A DNA stretch of 14,845 nt from DASPKO01 sp035628055 (GTDB taxonomy: Bacteria > Planctomycetota > Phycisphaerae > Phycisphaerales > UBA1924): the NCBI GenBank assembly GCA_035628055.1, contig DASPKO010000069.1:1-14845 (forward strand), written 5' to 3'. A model generated the notes under the pieces. It worked only from the letters and a program-made list of their open reading frames with translations. It did not search any database and was not told the origin of the DNA. Positions 13,772-14,845 of this stretch are shown here, piece by piece. The stretch's first letter is position 1, and every line of letters begins with the position of its first letter. The position numbers and the translations under genes are program-made.

Positions 13772-14508
13772 GCCCGCGCACCACGAGGCGAAGCTCCGGG
13801 CGAACAGTTCCCAGGACCTGGGCGCTTTCCGCACTGGTCGCACTGGCCCTGGTGCTTTTCGAGATCCCGGTCGGCTGGTTGGCCCGCCCCCGGACGGTCC
13901 CGCTTGCGTGGGAGTACTGCGGCGATGGTAACCTGCTGTGGCGGGTCACCAGCACGCATTCGCGGGTAGGGGACGTCATTGCCTGGTCGGTCACAGGCGT
14001 CCGGGGGATCTGGCTTCAGGCGGAGGACGGCTCATCCCCGGAGGCCTTGGAGCCCGTGGACGAGGACCTGGTTCCGATCGAGCCGGAGGACAACTGGACG
14101 GGCATGCCGGGCTTCGAAGGCGAATCGTCCATGCCTCCCGCGAGCGACGCCAAAGAGAAGGGCTTCCTGCGCCGTCTCGCGGTTGATGAGAACCTGCCCG
14201 CCGCCATGCTGACGCTCCCCCGGGCTTGGACGGTCACGCGCGAAGCTCTGGCCGGGCGGCCCGCTTCCGGGATCACCACGGCACTCGGTTGGCCGATGCG
14301 CTGGCTCCTGCAGGACGAGGACCGGACCTTCGGCCCGGCCCCGTCGGCGGGCCTGGCCCTCACCGACCGACCGAGCGCCCTGCGGGTTTTCTGGCCTGGC
14401 CTCCTGGCCGAGGCGGGCTTGTTCACGCTGGTGGCACGTGGGGTTGTTGCCTTCAAGCCCAGGCCGGACGGCTGGCCGCGGTCTCGGCGGGGCGCCCCCC
14501 GCGCGTGA
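13765..14508 (+). CDS. Membrane protein of unknown function, helices at both ends
   Basis: A 247-residue protein I do not recognise. One hydrophobic helix lies at about 18-39 (ALSALVALALVLFEIPVGWL) and a second at about 208-230, with an intervening 165-residue, probably extracytoplasmic domain that includes an acidic stretch (86-111) and a GWPMRWLL segment (175-182). This layout is common among uncharacterised planctomycete proteins. The ATG at 13765 overlaps the stop of the secreted CAP gene by seven bases (ATGCTGA), implying coupled translation; an earlier in-frame GTG at 13741 lies deeper inside that gene. No strong Shine-Dalgarno is visible, consistent with coupling. Confidence 0.8.
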   Translation: MLSPRTTRRSSGRTVPRTWALSALVALALVLFEIPVGWLARPRTVPLAWEYCGDGNLLWRVTSTHSRVGDVIAWSVTGVRGIWLQAEDGSSPEALEPVDEDLVPIEPEDNWTGMPGFEGESSMPPASDAKEKGFLRRLAVDENLPAAMLTLPRAWTVTREALAGRPASGITTALGWPMRWLLQDEDRTFGPAPSAGLALTDRPSALRVFWPGLLAEAGLFTLVARGVVAFKPRPDGWPRSRRGAPRA

Positions 14509-14566
14509 GGTCCTGACGTGCTTGCGGCGGATCCTCTCGCCCCGGGCGTCGGCACAGTCACCGCGC

Positions 14567-14845
14567 CTAGCGGCGTGAGCCGGCGTTGGTCTTCTTTGTC
14601 TGTTTCTTGGGCGCGGCCGTCGCCGGGGCGCGCCCCGTCCCGCTACGCGCAGGCGGCCGGGCCGAGCCGGCCCTGGTCCGGGAGGCGGCAGCCGCGGCTG
14701 TGCCCGCGCCCTGGGCCCCGCGGGCCGCCTGATAGTGCTCGATGTACGTGGCCGCCGTCACGCGCTTGATCGCGGCCCCGATCACGTCGAGCGCCAGGTC
14801 GTCGGGGCTCTTGAAGCGGATGCAGGACTTGCCCATGTCGAGCTT
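14567..14845 (-). CDS. DUF1801-like protein, C-terminal part, with basic Ala/Lys tail (5' end outside window)
   Basis: The frame is open to the window edge (KLD precedes MGKSCIRF), so the start lies beyond 14845; the ATG at 14836 is internal. The segment GKSCIRFKSPDDLALDVIG followed by an Ile-Glu-His-Tyr motif resembles the C-terminal end of DUF1801 (YdhG-like) proteins, small cytoplasmic proteins of unknown function. The last 50 or so residues are an Ala/Arg/Lys/Pro-rich, disordered tail ending in PKKQTKKTNAGSRR, reminiscent of histone H1-like bacterial tails and possibly DNA or RNA binding. It converges with the unknown membrane protein gene across 58 bases in which I see no terminator. Confidence 0.8.
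   Translation of the reverse strand, partial: KLDMGKSCIRFKSPDDLALDVIGAAIKRVTAATYIEHYQAARGAQGAGTAAAAASRTRAGSARPPARSGTGRAPATAAPKKQTKKTNAGSRR

Overview
The window looks like a fragment of a very GC-rich Gram-negative chromosome, most likely a planctomycete of the Phycisphaerae type. The main reasons are a secreted protein ending in two dockerin-like calcium-loop repeats and a terminal Gly-Cys (the 'GC-type dockerin' style known from Phycisphaerales), the presence of lipid A synthesis (lpxB), and many exported proteins with no recognised relatives. No ribosomal or transfer RNA, integrase, transposase or CRISPR array is visible.

Layout. Positions 1-2658 (+) hold the end of a sensor histidine kinase, an overlapping receiver-XRE response regulator and lpxB. 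Positions 2655-6299 (-) hold an M32 carboxypeptidase and an exporter-type ABC transporter; lpxB and the peptidase share their stop codons. A 78-base divergent gap with a mirrored sequence leads to a DAACS-family acidic amino acid/dicarboxylate symporter (6378-7823, +). Positions 7839-9491 (-) form a three-gene cassette read right to left: a MauE/DoxX-like membrane protein, a small exported protein with twelve mature cysteines, and an unknown exported or membrane-anchored protein, followed by a clear terminator. After a 539-base gene-free, structured leader comes a polyprenyl-phosphate sugar-phosphate transferase (10031-11524, +). A repeat-built hairpin separates it from a small membrane protein (11679-11948, -). 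Then follow a second small membrane protein (12115-12369, +), an intrinsic terminator, a secreted CAP/SCP-domain protein with a GC-type dockerin tail (12638-13771), an overlapping unknown membrane protein (13765-14508), and a cut-off DUF1801-like gene on the minus strand at the right end.

How the parts fit. Much of the window concerns the cell envelope: lipid A synthesis, a possible MsbA-like exporter, the first step of surface polysaccharide synthesis, and several exported proteins. The most interesting unit is the MauE-like / 12-cysteine protein / unknown trio. Its genes are tightly packed and TTG-started, and the cysteine spacing recalls the six-disulfide light chain of methylamine dehydrogenase, whose folding requires MauE. 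I infer a dedicated oxidative-folding cassette for a disulfide-rich exported protein that is not itself a normal methylamine dehydrogenase.
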